Positions 16,902-26,600 of a stretch of DNA of 54,144 nucleotides are shown here, one piece after another. The notes beneath the pieces are model-generated. The model worked only from the letters and a program-made list of their open reading frames with translations, was not told the origin of the DNA and made no database searches. A program made the position numbers and the translations under genes. Origin of the DNA: a bacterium (GTDB lineage Bacteria > Acidobacteriota > Thermoanaerobaculia > Multivoradales > J023); assembly GCA_024226315.1 (NCBI GenBank), contig JAAELT010000012.1, positions 1 to 54,144 on the forward strand, read 5' to 3'. Position 1 is the stretch's first letter; each line of letters starts with the position of its first letter.

Positions 16902-17614
16902 GCGGACGGCCTTTGACCGTTTCAGAGCGCGCCCGCGTCGTGCTGCTGGTGAGCATCGGCCTGACCACGTTGCTCTACCTGGTGCCCTACGGCCGCGTCG
17001 TGGCCTATCCGCTGATGCTGCTCTCCACCCTGGCGCACGAGATGGGGCACGGCATTTCGGCGGTGCTGCTCGGCGGCAGCTTCGAGCAGTTCCAGATGTG
17101 GCCGGACGGCTCGGGCAAGGCGGAATTGAGAGTTCGGGACAGCGCGCTCGCTCAGGCTCTGGTAGCGGCCGGCGGCCTGGTGGGGCCGGCGGTTGCGGCG
17201 GCGATCGGCTTCGCCTTGGGCCGTACGGAGCGCGGCGCCCGCGTCGCGCTCTATGCCCTGGCGGTGCTGTTGGCCCTCGCCTTGCTCTTGGTGGTGCGCA
17301 ACATCTTCGGCGTGGTGTTCGTCGTCATCGGGCTTGCCGGTTGTTCCTTTGCCGCCTGGAAGGCCTCAGGCGAGATCGCCCAGCTGTTGCTCGTCTTCCT
17401 GGCGGTGCAGCTGGCCCTTTCGGTGTTCTCGCGCGGCGACTACCTCTTCACCGAGAGTGCCCAGACCGCGGACGGCTTGATGCCGTCGGACGTCGGGCAG
17501 ATGGCGGCGGCGCTCTGGTTGCCCTACTGGTTCTGGGGGCTGGTGTGCGGCGGCCTGTCGGTGGCGGTGCTGCTGTACGGGGTCCGGGCCTATTGGGGGC
17601 CGCGGTCGTCCTGA
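16898..17614 (+). CDS. M50B-like membrane metalloprotease
   Basis: This 238-residue membrane protein has HEMGH (47-51), the zinc-binding motif of site-2-type proteases, embedded in a hydrophobic segment (LMLLSTLAHEMGHGISAVLLGG). Several further membrane helices follow. Size and layout fit the compact M50B-like family (PF13398) rather than a full RseP with PDZ domains. The start ATG overlaps the TRAP stop (ATGA), so the two are translationally coupled. The substrate is unknown. Confidence 0.83.
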   Translation: MSGRPLTVSERARVVLLVSIGLTTLLYLVPYGRVVAYPLMLLSTLAHEMGHGISAVLLGGSFEQFQMWPDGSGKAELRVRDSALAQALVAAGGLVGPAVAAAIGFALGRTERGARVALYALAVLLALALLLVVRNIFGVVFVVIGLAGCSFAAWKASGEIAQLLLVFLAVQLALSVFSRGDYLFTESAQTADGLMPSDVGQMAAALWLPYWFWGLVCGGLSVAVLLYGVRAYWGPRSS

Positions 17615-17712
17615 TGGCCTGCGGGCGGTGCTCAGGCTCCCTCCTGCCCGCACCGCCTGCTCGCTCTCGATCGCGTTGCGCTCCGGTCCTCGGCCATCAG
17701 GACGACCGCCTC

Positions 17713-17752
17713 GGCTAGCAGCTCTTCCGAATCCTCGGAAGGGCTGTTAGCC
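17713..17752 (+). terminator. strong 18-bp stem-loop between M50B and aminotransferase genes
   Basis: GGCTAGCAGCTCTTCCGA (17713-17730) pairs with TCGGAAGGGCTGTTAGCC (17735-17752) over all 18 positions, with two G-U pairs and a four-base loop. It lies 99 bp after the M50B stop and 39 bp before the aminotransferase start. No U-tract follows, so it may be an imperfect terminator or a leader/processing hairpin. Confidence 0.55.
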
Positions 17753-17791
17753 TTCGCGCCTTCGATTCCTCTACCTGAATGAGAGCGTAAT

Positions 17792-19000
17792 ATGTTCGAG
17801 CACGTCACCCATGCTCCACCGGACGCCATCTTCGGCCTGTCGGAGGCGTTCCGGAAGGATCCGAACCCGGACAAGATCAATCTCGGTGCCGGCGTCTACA
17901 AAGACGAGGACGGGCGCACACCAGTCCTCGATTGTGTCAAGCAAGCCGAAGCGCGCCTGCTGGCCACCGAGCCGAGTAAATCCTACTTGCCGATCGACGG
18001 CGCGTCGGCGTACGGCGTGGCGGTGCGGGAGCTGATCTTCGGCGCCGATCACGAGGTCGTGACAGAGCGACGGGCGGTGACCGCGCACAACCCTGGCGGC
18101 ACGGGCGCGCTGCGGGTCGCGGCCGACCTGATGAAGCACGTCCGGCCTGACGTGAACGTGTGGCTGAGCGAGCCGACCTGGCCGAATCATCCGCAGATTT
18201 TCGAGGCGGTGGGGCTCGAGATGAAGAGCTACCCCTACTTCGACGAGGACAGCAACGACCTGGCGTTCGAACGGATGATCCGGGCGCTCGGGCAGGTCCG
18301 CGCGAACGACGTCGTTCTGCTGCACGGCTGCTGCCACAACCCGACCGGCGTCGATCCGACCATCGAGGAGTGGGCACGAATCGGTGACGTGCTGGCAGAG
18401 CGCGGAGCGGTACCCTTGTTGGACTTCGCCTACCAGGGCCTCGCGTCTGGCGTACGGGAGGATCCGGTCGGCATCCGCGCCCTGTGCGAGCGCGTGCCGG
18501 AGCTGATGGTCTGCAGCAGTTTCTCGAAGAACTTCGGCCTCTACGCCGAGCGGGTCGGTGCGCTGACGGTGGTCGCGGCGTCGGAGGAGCGGGCGCAGGC
18601 GGTATGCAGCCAGGTCAAGAGACTGGTGCGCGCCAACTATTCCAATCCGCCGGTCCACGGCTCGGCCATTGTCACCACCGTCCTCGGCGACGCCGGGCTA
18701 AGTGAGCAGTGGCTGGGCGAGCTGAAGCAGATGCGCGAGCGCATCCACCACATGCGGCAACTCTTCGCCAGCGAGCTCGATCGCCGGGGGGTGATGCTGA
18801 GCGCGGAGGGAAACGACTTCATCGCCCGGCAGCGGGGAATGTTCTCGTTCTCCGGCCTCGACCGGCTGCAGGTGGCGCGGCTCCGCGACGAGCACTCCAT
18901 CTACATCGTCGGCTCGGGGCGGCTCAACGTCGCGGGGATGACCGAGAGCAACATGCCGAGACTGTGCGACGCGATCGCTGCTGTGACCTCGGCGAGCTGA
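17792..19000 (+). CDS. class I aspartate/aromatic aminotransferase
   Basis: This 402-residue PLP enzyme has the class I, gamma-proteobacterial AspC/TyrB-like pattern. The N-terminal INLGAGVYKDEDGRTPVL is followed by HNPGGTGALR, NPTGVDPT (183-190), the PLP-contacting Asp211 and Tyr214 in LLDFAYQG, Schiff-base Lys246 in SSFSKNFGLY and Arg254. It would transfer the amino group between aspartate or aromatic amino acids and 2-oxoglutarate. The sequence alone does not separate aspartate from aromatic specificity, so no symbol is given. It is not tightly linked to neighbours. A supply role for the nearby peptide synthetase is possible but unsupported. Confidence 0.92.
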   Translation: MFEHVTHAPPDAIFGLSEAFRKDPNPDKINLGAGVYKDEDGRTPVLDCVKQAEARLLATEPSKSYLPIDGASAYGVAVRELIFGADHEVVTERRAVTAHNPGGTGALRVAADLMKHVRPDVNVWLSEPTWPNHPQIFEAVGLEMKSYPYFDEDSNDLAFERMIRALGQVRANDVVLLHGCCHNPTGVDPTIEEWARIGDVLAERGAVPLLDFAYQGLASGVREDPVGIRALCERVPELMVCSSFSKNFGLYAERVGALTVVAASEERAQAVCSQVKRLVRANYSNPPVHGSAIVTTVLGDAGLSEQWLGELKQMRERIHHMRQLFASELDRRGVMLSAEGNDFIARQRGMFSFSGLDRLQVARLRDEHSIYIVGSGRLNVAGMTESNMPRLCDAIAAVTSAS

Positions 19001-19029
19001 TAGGCCGACGAGCTGATGGGGACCTGTCG

Positions 19030-19186
19030 ATGAGCGCGATCCGAGACGAGATCAATCAGGGGTTCGACGAGATCGATCAAGCCCGCGCTCGAAGCGTTGG
19101 ATCCCGAGCTGCTCAGGCCGCTGCTGAAGAGAGTGGAGAAGGGAGTGCGGGAGCTGGCCGCGGGCCTGGTAGACTCGCACCGATGA
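19030..19186 (+). pseudogene. possible short degenerate gene upstream of the secreted protein
   Basis: From ATG 19030 the frame begins MSAIRDEINQGFDEIDQ. The next frame carries a coherent helical text, KPALEALDPELLRPLLKRVE then KGVRELAAGLVDSHR, ending in a TGA that overlaps the ATG of the next gene (ATGA). Joining the two needs one indel near 19080. It could be a ~50-residue gene with a frameshift or chance. Low confidence. Confidence 0.3.
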
Positions 19187-20115
19187 GGCGAATCTCCCTG
19201 CTCTCAGCCTGGCTCTTGCTCGCTGGCCTCGCATTGTCACCGGCGCCGGGCTCGGCTCAGGCGCGGGAGGCCGAGGTGCCGAAGATCAAGGCCCCTACCC
19301 TGATCTATCCGGAGCCGGCGGTCTACCTCCTCTTGCACTTGCCCGGCGATCTGGTCAACGTCCGGTATACGCCGGGATCACTCGATCGCGCGGCGAATCT
19401 GCAGTACCGACTCGAGTTGGCCTCGCGGACCTTCAAGCGCTCCGTGGACAGCCGTCTCGAGATCGACGTCTACGTGCTGTCCCGCGAAGAATGGCGGCAA
19501 GCACGCTACGACGTGCCCTACGGCGTGCCGGTGCGGGTCGGCACGCGCGCCCTGGCGGCACCCGCGGAGGGTGACGACGGCACCGTCCAGCTCTGGTCCG
19601 GTTTGCTCAGGGGAATGCTGCCTGCCGTCGCTGGTTCACCGATCCGTGGCACGCCGCAGCAGGCGGCGACCATGATCCTGGCCGACTTCCTGGCGCAGCT
19701 CCTGGTGTCGGAGATACTGGTGGACGAGGTTGGTATCGCCGGTAACCAGCAGTGGGTTCGCGGGTTGATGACTCACGTCGCCTCGGTGGAGTTCGTCAAG
19801 CGGCACGAGGAATCGCGGCTGCGGGATCTCGACGCGATGTACGGTCTATTGGCACAGCATGCCGGGCCGAGGGCCTTCAGCGCCCGCGAGTACGCCCCCG
19901 ACCTGGGGTTCGGCGACTGGCTCTGGTTCCAGGCCCAGTTCCATGCCGGGGCCCAGACCATCGTCGCCAAGGAGGGAAAGGGCTCGCTGAAGAAGATGAA
20001 GAAGATGCGAGGGAAGGCCGGTGGAGTCTTGAGCGACGAGCAGCTGCTACGGCGCTACGATGCTCTCGACGAGTGGTTCTACGCTAGCTTCACGACAGTG
20101 TCGCTGCGCCGGTAG
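19183..20115 (+). CDS. secreted protein of unknown function
   Basis: From ATG 19183 the product has 310 residues. The start is chosen because it opens a typical signal peptide (MRRISLLSAWLLLAGLALS, cleavage likely after GSAQA), whereas the open frame further upstream does not look coding. The mature part is soluble, with LEIDVYVLSREEWRQA and a lysine-rich stretch (GKGSLKKMKKMRGK) near 275-288. Its mixed alpha/beta pattern loosely recalls peptidase-MA-like proteins, but no HExxH zinc motif is present. I do not recognise the family. Confidence 0.75.
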   Translation: MRRISLLSAWLLLAGLALSPAPGSAQAREAEVPKIKAPTLIYPEPAVYLLLHLPGDLVNVRYTPGSLDRAANLQYRLELASRTFKRSVDSRLEIDVYVLSREEWRQARYDVPYGVPVRVGTRALAAPAEGDDGTVQLWSGLLRGMLPAVAGSPIRGTPQQAATMILADFLAQLLVSEILVDEVGIAGNQQWVRGLMTHVASVEFVKRHEESRLRDLDAMYGLLAQHAGPRAFSAREYAPDLGFGDWLWFQAQFHAGAQTIVAKEGKGSLKKMKKMRGKAGGVLSDEQLLRRYDALDEWFYASFTTVSLRR

Positions 20116-20151
20116 GCTGCTGAAATCCAGGTGCAGCGAGGGGTGGATCCA

Positions 20152-20940
20152 ATGGGCTCGGTGGCAATCGGAGAAGGTTCGCGGGACCACAAGGAGATCG
20201 CTCCGGTACTGATTGTCGAAGACGACTGCGGCCAACGGCTGACGCTCTGCGACATTCTCGAACGGGAGGGGTTCTCGACGCTCGAGTGCGGTTCCGGCGA
20301 GAAGGCCCTGGAGATCGCGCGCCGAGAGCAGATCGCGGTCGCGATCGTCGACTACAACCTGCCGGGCATCAGCGGCGTCGAGACCCTCGAGGATTTGAGG
20401 GAGCACGATCCGATGATCCGCGTGATCATCCACACGGCTTACGGATCATTCTCCTCGGCCAAGAGTGCGGTCAACCTCGGTGCGTTCGCGTATGTCGAGA
20501 AGCCCAGCGATCCGGCGGAAATGGTGCGCTGCGTGGGGCGGGCCGTGCGCCGCTGGATGGGGAAGGCGCTGCACAAGAGCCAGATCATGCTCAGGCTGCT
20601 CGATTCGGCGTTGGACCAGGCCAATCTTCCGGTTTCGGTGACCACCTCCGCGACGGGTAGGTTTGAAGCGCGATTCGTCTACGTCAATCCGGCCTTCACC
20701 AGGATGACGGGGTACTCCAAAGAGGAGCTGATCGGCCGGGAACCGAAGATCCTGTATGGGTCCAAGACCAAGCGTTCAGTACTGGATCGCCAACGGCACC
20801 TGATGGACCAGGGGCGGTCGTTCGTCGGCGAGATGGTCCATTACCGGAAGGACGGCCGGCAGTTCTTCATGGAAACGCGCCTCGATCCGGTGCGTGACGG
20901 TGACGGCGCGGTCACGCATTGGGTAGCGATCTATCGCTGA
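20152..20940 (+). CDS. response regulator with REC and PAS domains
   Basis: ATG 20152 follows a fair RBS (GAGGGG); an in-frame GTG at 20131 is an alternative. The ~262-residue product has a receiver domain (about 18-130) with the acidic pair Asp24/Asp25, phospho-acceptor Asp67 in VDYNLPG, Thr95 and Lys117 in EKP. A PAS domain follows (about 150-262: VNPAFTRMTGYSKEELIGR, then GEMVHYRKDGRQFFMETRLDPV), ending with a PAC-like motif. There is no DNA-binding, kinase or GGDEF domain, so it must act by protein contact. No partner kinase is adjacent. Confidence 0.9.
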   Translation: MGSVAIGEGSRDHKEIAPVLIVEDDCGQRLTLCDILEREGFSTLECGSGEKALEIARREQIAVAIVDYNLPGISGVETLEDLREHDPMIRVIIHTAYGSFSSAKSAVNLGAFAYVEKPSDPAEMVRCVGRAVRRWMGKALHKSQIMLRLLDSALDQANLPVSVTTSATGRFEARFVYVNPAFTRMTGYSKEELIGREPKILYGSKTKRSVLDRQRHLMDQGRSFVGEMVHYRKDGRQFFMETRLDPVRDGDGAVTHWVAIYR

Positions 20941-20984
20941 CCGACGCCCCCGAGTCGTGCGAGTCTTCGGCCGGCTACGGGTAC

Positions 20985-21120
20985 GGCGGGGATGGGCCGA
21001 GAAGCCGACCGCAGCGGGCTTCGGGTCTCGGGCCGGGAGCGGTCCGCCTTCGGACGGCTCTCGGCCTGGCGGGGATGGGCCGAAAAGCCGAACGCCAGAG
21101 GCTTCGGGTTTTCGGGGGCG
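20985..21120. terminator. duplicated GC-rich hairpin region between convergent genes
   Basis: Between the stop of the REC-PAS gene and the stop of the convergent TPR gene, a ~45-bp motif beginning GGCGGGGATGGGCCGA occurs twice (20985 and 21068). Each copy contains an AAGCC...GGCTTCGG stem, and a GAGCGGTCC/GGACGGCTC hairpin lies between them. This is a plausible bidirectional terminator, but no clear T-tract is present. Confidence 0.4.
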
Positions 21121-21121
21121 G

Positions 21122-23554
21122 TTATTCGGGAGTCGTGCGCAGCGCCGACGACGGCAAAATGATTGGCGTTCCCGATCTGGAGCCCACCGCCGCGGCTTTG
21201 TCTGCGATCAGGTCGAATCCCGCCTTGATCGCGTCCGCGGCCAGCGCCTCGAGGCGGGCGCGAGCCGAGGCACGCGACGTCGGCCTGCCGCCGGCCGCGA
21301 GCTCCGCCTCTCCCCAGGCCAGGCGGGCCTCGAGCTCCAGGCTGACGAGGCCGAGTCTCCGGGCCTCGGCGGCCGCGGCCTCCAAACGCCGCAGAGCCTC
21401 GGCCCGCCGACCGGTGGCGGCGAGCAGCCGGGCGGTGTCCATGGCCACAGTCAAGCGAACGGTCGGGTTCTGGCTGATCTCGGCTCGGGCCGTGGCGGCA
21501 TCGAGAGCGGCCTCGGAGTCGCGCCGTCTTCCCTGGGCCAACAAGACTCTCGCGAGAATCGAAGTGGCCAGGGCCTGATCGTCGGGTCTCGCTTCCTGAT
21601 CGAACAGGTGGATGGCCCGACGGGCCAGCGCTTCGGCTTCGGTCAAAGGTCCGTTCTCCAACAGAATGAGGGCGGCGGTGACCTGGCTGTCGGCGAGAGT
21701 GGCCGTGCCACCGAGATCGGAACGGATGTCGAGGGAGTCGGTCGCCATCCTCGAGGCCGTTACCAGGTCGCCGGCCGCCAGCAGGCTACGGGCGAGACCG
21801 TCGAGAACGTAACCGGTGAGGTAGGGTTCGGCCAGTTCGTCGCTGATCACGAGCGCTGTCTCGTGGAGCTCCCGCGCTCTTCTGACGTCCCCGGCAGCCA
21901 GGGCGACCCGCCCCAGATTGAAATAGCTCCACGCCGACCAGCTGCGATTTCCGATCTGTTGATAGAGAGTCAACTCCTCTTGCGCGAGCTCCCGCGCGGC
22001 CCGCAGATCGCCCTGGCGCAGAAGCACCTCGACCAGGGTATCGAGGTAGGTGGCCTCGCTGTGGCGGTCGCCGAGCTCGCGGCCGACAGCCACGGCTTCT
22101 TCGAGCATCGTCCTCGCCGGCCCCAGGTCACCACGGTTGAAGAGCAGAACCGCCAGGTTGTTCTGTATCAACGCAACCTCCCCGCGTTGCCCGATCTCCC
22201 GATGGATCGACAGGGCCTGCTGGTAGAGCCGCGCCGCGCCGGCGTGGTCCGCCTCGTAATTCAGGACGTTGGCGATGCTGCTCAGCACCTGGGCGACCTT
22301 GCCCTGGTCTCCCGCCTCGGTGAACAGGCGGCTGGCCTCGCTCAGGGCCGTCTCCGCTTCGTCGGATTGGAAGAGCTGAAAAGACGCCTCTCCTTTCGAA
22401 CGTAAAGCCTCCGCGACCAGAATCGATGCCCCGAGAGCCCGCGCCTTCTCCACCGCCCGCTCCGCGGCCGCCAGCTGCGCTCGATGATCCGCTACCGAGA
22501 ACGCGGCGGCCGCCTCCACCAACTCGATGCGGGGATCGTCGCCCGCCGGCAGCGGCAGCGTGTGGAGCCGCTCCACCGTGGCCAGGGCGTCCGGACCCCG
22601 GCCGGCGGTGATCTGCACCTCGGCCAGCCGCAGGCCGTAATCCAGGTTGTCCGGGAAGGAGCGCCACAGCTCCTGGTAGATGTCGATCGCCTTCTGCCAC
22701 TCCTTGGCCTCTTGGTAGTATCGCCCTTCGATTCGCAGATTCTCTTCCCGCGGCAGACCCTCGGCAAGCTCGTATGCCCGTTTGGCACTCAGCTCGGCTT
22801 GGAGGTCATAGCCGAGAGCCGACCACGCCTGGCTGAGAACGGCGTGCGCCAGGGCGTAGTCCGGATCGATCTCGATGGCTCTTCCCAGCGAGTCTCGAGC
22901 GGTCAAGGCGTCGAAGCTCCTGAGCCGGTCCAGGCCTTCGAGGTAGTGCCGAAAAGCCTCGGGATCGGTGGGAAGGGTGGCGCGAACCCTGGCCTCGTCG
23001 GCGAAAGAGAGCCTGCCTGCCCCGAGCTCTTTGCGCAGCGAAGACGCGACTTCCGTGACCAGGTCGTACAGCTCGGCCTCCAGGCCGGCGTGCTCGATGG
23101 TGGTCCGAGCTTCCCCGTCCTGAGTCGCCAGCAGGCGCAGGTCGAGAGAAAGCCGGCGATCGGTGTTCTCCTCGAAGGCTCTGTAGGAGCCGACCGCGAT
23201 GAAATCGGTGCTCAAGCTCTTGCCGATCCTCTGAATCGTTTCGAGCGACAGGTCGTCGGCTTCGGTCAGTGCGAGCTCCTGACGCATGCGCGCGATGGTC
23301 TCTCCCGGGATCGAACGCAGTTTGCCATCGACGGCCAGCTCGGTGGAGAGCACCTCGGAGAGTGCCGTCGAGAGCCAGGCGGAGCTTGGATCCTCCGTGA
23401 TGCTCGTGAAGCTCCAGACCGCGACCGACGGACGAGCATTGATCGCTGGGCGGTAGATCCACCAGGTCAGCCCAGCCAGGACGAGGACTGCTGCACCGGC
23501 CGCGATCCATCGCCTCCAGACCCAGCGACTGTGAGGGGCAGCAACTTCATGCAT
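21122..23554 (-). CDS. membrane-anchored TolB-N/TPR repeat protein
   Basis: This is an 810-residue protein. A single N-terminal membrane segment (about 15-35) is followed by a TolB-N/FlgO-like alpha/beta domain (about 42-190: SVAVWSFTSITEDPSSAWLS...FIAVGSYR). The remainder is many TPR units (GRAIEIDPDYALAHAVLSQAW, then ALSIHREIGQRGEVALIQNNLA). The architecture equals the C-terminal half of many Ser/Thr kinases and adenylate-cyclase-like regulators in Acidobacteriota, but no kinase or HTH domain is present. It probably forms an extracytoplasmic or membrane-proximal protein-interaction scaffold. It is divergent from the synthetase gene, with 137 bp between the start codons, so the two could share a regulatory region. 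Confidence 0.85.
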   Translation of the reverse strand: MHEVAAPHSRWVWRRWIAAGAAVLVLAGLTWWIYRPAINARPSVAVWSFTSITEDPSSAWLSTALSEVLSTELAVDGKLRSIPGETIARMRQELALTEADDLSLETIQRIGKSLSTDFIAVGSYRAFEENTDRRLSLDLRLLATQDGEARTTIEHAGLEAELYDLVTEVASSLRKELGAGRLSFADEARVRATLPTDPEAFRHYLEGLDRLRSFDALTARDSLGRAIEIDPDYALAHAVLSQAWSALGYDLQAELSAKRAYELAEGLPREENLRIEGRYYQEAKEWQKAIDIYQELWRSFPDNLDYGLRLAEVQITAGRGPDALATVERLHTLPLPAGDDPRIELVEAAAAFSVADHRAQLAAAERAVEKARALGASILVAEALRSKGEASFQLFQSDEAETALSEASRLFTEAGDQGKVAQVLSSIANVLNYEADHAGAARLYQQALSIHREIGQRGEVALIQNNLAVLLFNRGDLGPARTMLEEAVAVGRELGDRHSEATYLDTLVEVLLRQGDLRAARELAQEELTLYQQIGNRSWSAWSYFNLGRVALAAGDVRRARELHETALVISDELAEPYLTGYVLDGLARSLLAAGDLVTASRMATDSLDIRSDLGGTATLADSQVTAALILLENGPLTEAEALARRAIHLFDQEARPDDQALATSILARVLLAQGRRRDSEAALDAATARAEISQNPTVRLTVAMDTARLLAATGRRAEALRRLEAAAAEARRLGLVSLELEARLAWGEAELAAGGRPTSRASARARLEALAADAIKAGFDLIADKAAAVGSRSGTPIILPSSALRTTPE

Positions 23555-23691
23555 GGGGCCCGACTCTCCGCGGACTCGCGTCTCCTGCTGGTTTCGGTGG
23601 CCGATCGTACTGAGTCAGTCTAGCCACGGCTTAACACGCGCGCAACAGTCGATCCTGTAGAATCGATCGTCCACAAGGCGAGGGGGGCCAT

Positions 23692-26600
23692 GTGACAGAG
23701 CGGGTGACCGGTGTAGGGTGTGACGGGGCAGCGGCGGGAGCAATCGGGCCTTTCCAGCGTCTCTTCGAAGCCCGTGTCGCCGAGACACCGGACGCGCTGG
23801 CGATCGTGGACGTATCCGCCGCCGGCGGCCATTTTACCTACCTCGAGCTGCATCGTCAGGCCGAGGCTCTGGCGCGCGGGCTGCGGCGTCGGGGCATCGG
23901 GCCGGACTCGCGAGTCGGCCTGCTTCTCGAGCGCTCGATCGACCTGATCGTGGCGATCCTGGGCGTGCTCAAGGCCGGCGGCGCCTACGTCCCTCTCGAT
24001 CCGGCCAACCCCGGCGATCGAACCGCGTTCATCCTCGAGGATGCGCACGTCGAAGTGCTGCTCGGCCATGCCCGTCTGCTCGCTGCTGTACCGGCTGCTC
24101 GGGGACTCGATGTGATCCGTCTCGATCACGGAGTGATTCGGCACGCGAGCCTCGATGGAGAGATCGCCGATTCGAACCGCCATCCGCGACGAGCGGAAGC
24201 ATCGCCCGAGAATGCCGCCTACGTCATCTACACCTCCGGCTCCACCGGTCAGCCGAAAGGTGTGGTGATCGAGCACCGCTCCCTGGTCTGGTATGCAACA
24301 GCGGCCATCGAACACTACGGAATCTCGCCCGGGGACCGGGTCCTGCAGTTCTCTTCCATCGGTTTCGACATCAGCGTCGAGGAAATCTTCCCCTGTCTGG
24401 CTCGTGGCGCCGCACTGGTCCTGCGCAGCGCGGCGATGGCAGGGTCCGTCGAGGAATTCTTCAGGCGTTGCCGGCAGTGGTCGGTCACGGATCTCTACTT
24501 GCCGACGGCTTTCTGGCACGAGCTGGCGGCGGCGATCTCGTTGAAACCAGAGATGCTCGCCCCGATGTTGCGAGTGGTTTGCTTCGGCGGCGAGCGTGTT
24601 CTTCCCGAGCGCATCTCCGATTGGCAGCGGGCGATTTCTCGGCTCGATTCGAGAAGACCTCCGAGACTGATCAACAGCTATGGGCCTACCGAATGCACCG
24701 TCGTGGCAACTCTTCGCGAGCTCGATACGGACGGCGAGGATGGCGGCGGGCTCGACCGAGCATCGACCATCGGTCAGGAGATCGGGCGGACGCAGGGCCT
24801 GGTGCTCGACGATCGTCTGCGACAGGTCCCCGCGGGAGAGATCGGTGAGCTGTGCATCGGCGGCGCCGGTGTGGCTCGGGGCTACCTCGATCGCCCCGCG
24901 GCCACGGCGGCGAGCTTCGTGCCGCATCCGTTCGGCGATCGCCCGGGAGAGCGTCTGTACCGTACCGGCGATCGGGTGCGTCGCCGCGCCGACGGTGACC
25001 TCGAGTTCCTGGGGCGATTCGACCTGCAGGTCAAGGTCCGCGGTTTCCGCATCGAGCCGGAGGAGATCGAAGCCGTGCTGCGCGGCCACGAGCAAGTGGA
25101 CGCAGCCGCGGTAGTGGTGGCGCGCCGGCCTTCGATGGAGGGCCTGCTGGTGGCTTTCGTCGTTCCGGCGGACCGGTCCGCGCCGCCGGGGAGCTCGGCG
25201 ATTCGGCAGTTCTTGCGCGAACGCCTGCCGGAATACATGGTCCCCGGCGGAGTCGCCACCCTGGCGGTGCTGCCGCGCACGCCAGGCGGCAAGATCGATC
25301 GGCGAGCGCTCGCCCGGCGGCCGGCGGCGCCGAGCCCGGAGCGGCCCGAATCCGCCGACGGGCCCCGTACGCCGACCGAGCGGGCCCTGGCCCGGATCTG
25401 GGCCCAGGTCCTGCGGCTGGATCGTCTCGGCGTCCACGAAAATTTTTTCGAGCTCGGTGGGGATTCGATCCTGAGCCTTCAGATCGTCGCCAGAGCGAAC
25501 CAGGAAGGTTTCAGCCTGACATCGAAGGAGCTTTTCGGGCACCCTACGGTCGCCGCTCTGGCGCGGGTCGCCGCGGCGACCGGGAAGCCCGAGGACCCGG
25601 GACCGGTGGCCCAGCAGCCGGTGACCGGGCCGGTGCCGCTGACTCCGATCCAGAGATGGTTCTTTCGAGATGCCGCCTTGCCCGAGCCCTGGCACTTCAA
25701 TCAGTGCATGTTGGTCCGCTTCCCCCCTCGCGCGAATCCGGGACGGCTGGCTCGGGCGGTCGGATACCTGCTGCAGCACCACGACGCCCTGCGGGCTCGA
25801 TTCGTCGAGGTCGATGGCCGGTGGCGCCAACACCTGGCGGATGTCGACGGATCGATTCCGTTCTCCCGTCTCGACTTCTCGCGACTCGCGGAGCCTGACC
25901 TGGGCACCGCGATCGAGGGCGCGACGGGGCAGATCCAGGCGAGCCTGGATCTCTCCACCGGGCCGCTGTTGCGCGCCGCCTATCTCGACGTCGGCGCGCC
26001 CGGAGCTCTGGGGCGGCTATTTCTGGCGATCCACCATCTGGTGATCGACGGCGTCTCGTGGCGGGTCCTGCTCACCGATCTGGAAAGCGCCTACCGCCAA
26101 CTCGAAGCGTCTGCGAGCGTCCGTCTACCGGCCAAGACCACTTCCTACAAGGAATGGGCCGAGTTCCTGTGCGCGCACGCGCAGTCGGCCGTCACCCGGC
26201 GCGAGCTGGAGTTCTGGCTCGCCATGCCGGCACACCGGACCCCGCTGCCGCTCGACCGGCCCGGCGGACTCAATACGCGGGCATCGACCGGGCAGGTGAG
26301 CGTCTCGCTCGACCGCGCTTCGACCCGGTTGTTGCTGCGGCAGGTTCCGGCGACCTACCGGACGCAGATCAACGACGTGCTGCTCGCCGCCTTGACCCTG
26401 GCCTTTGCCGGCTGGACCGGGCGCCGCTCCCTGCTGATCGAGCTCGAGAGCCACGGTCGGGAAGAGATCATCGACGGCCTCGACCTGTCGCGCACGGTGG
26501 GATGGTTCACTTCCACTTTCCCGGTGGTTCTGAAGGTGGGGGAGGCGGCGGACGTCGGCGTAGCGCTGAAGGCGATCAAGGAGCAGCTGCGGGCGGTTCC

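Noticed and set aside
18709..19182. Upstream extension of the secreted-protein frame
   Set aside because: It overlaps the aminotransferase in another frame; the signal peptide begins at 19183.
23555..23691. Synthetase promoter
   Set aside because: A TAGAAT near 23658 could be a -10 box, but no -35 box lies at a suitable distance; not strong enough to call.
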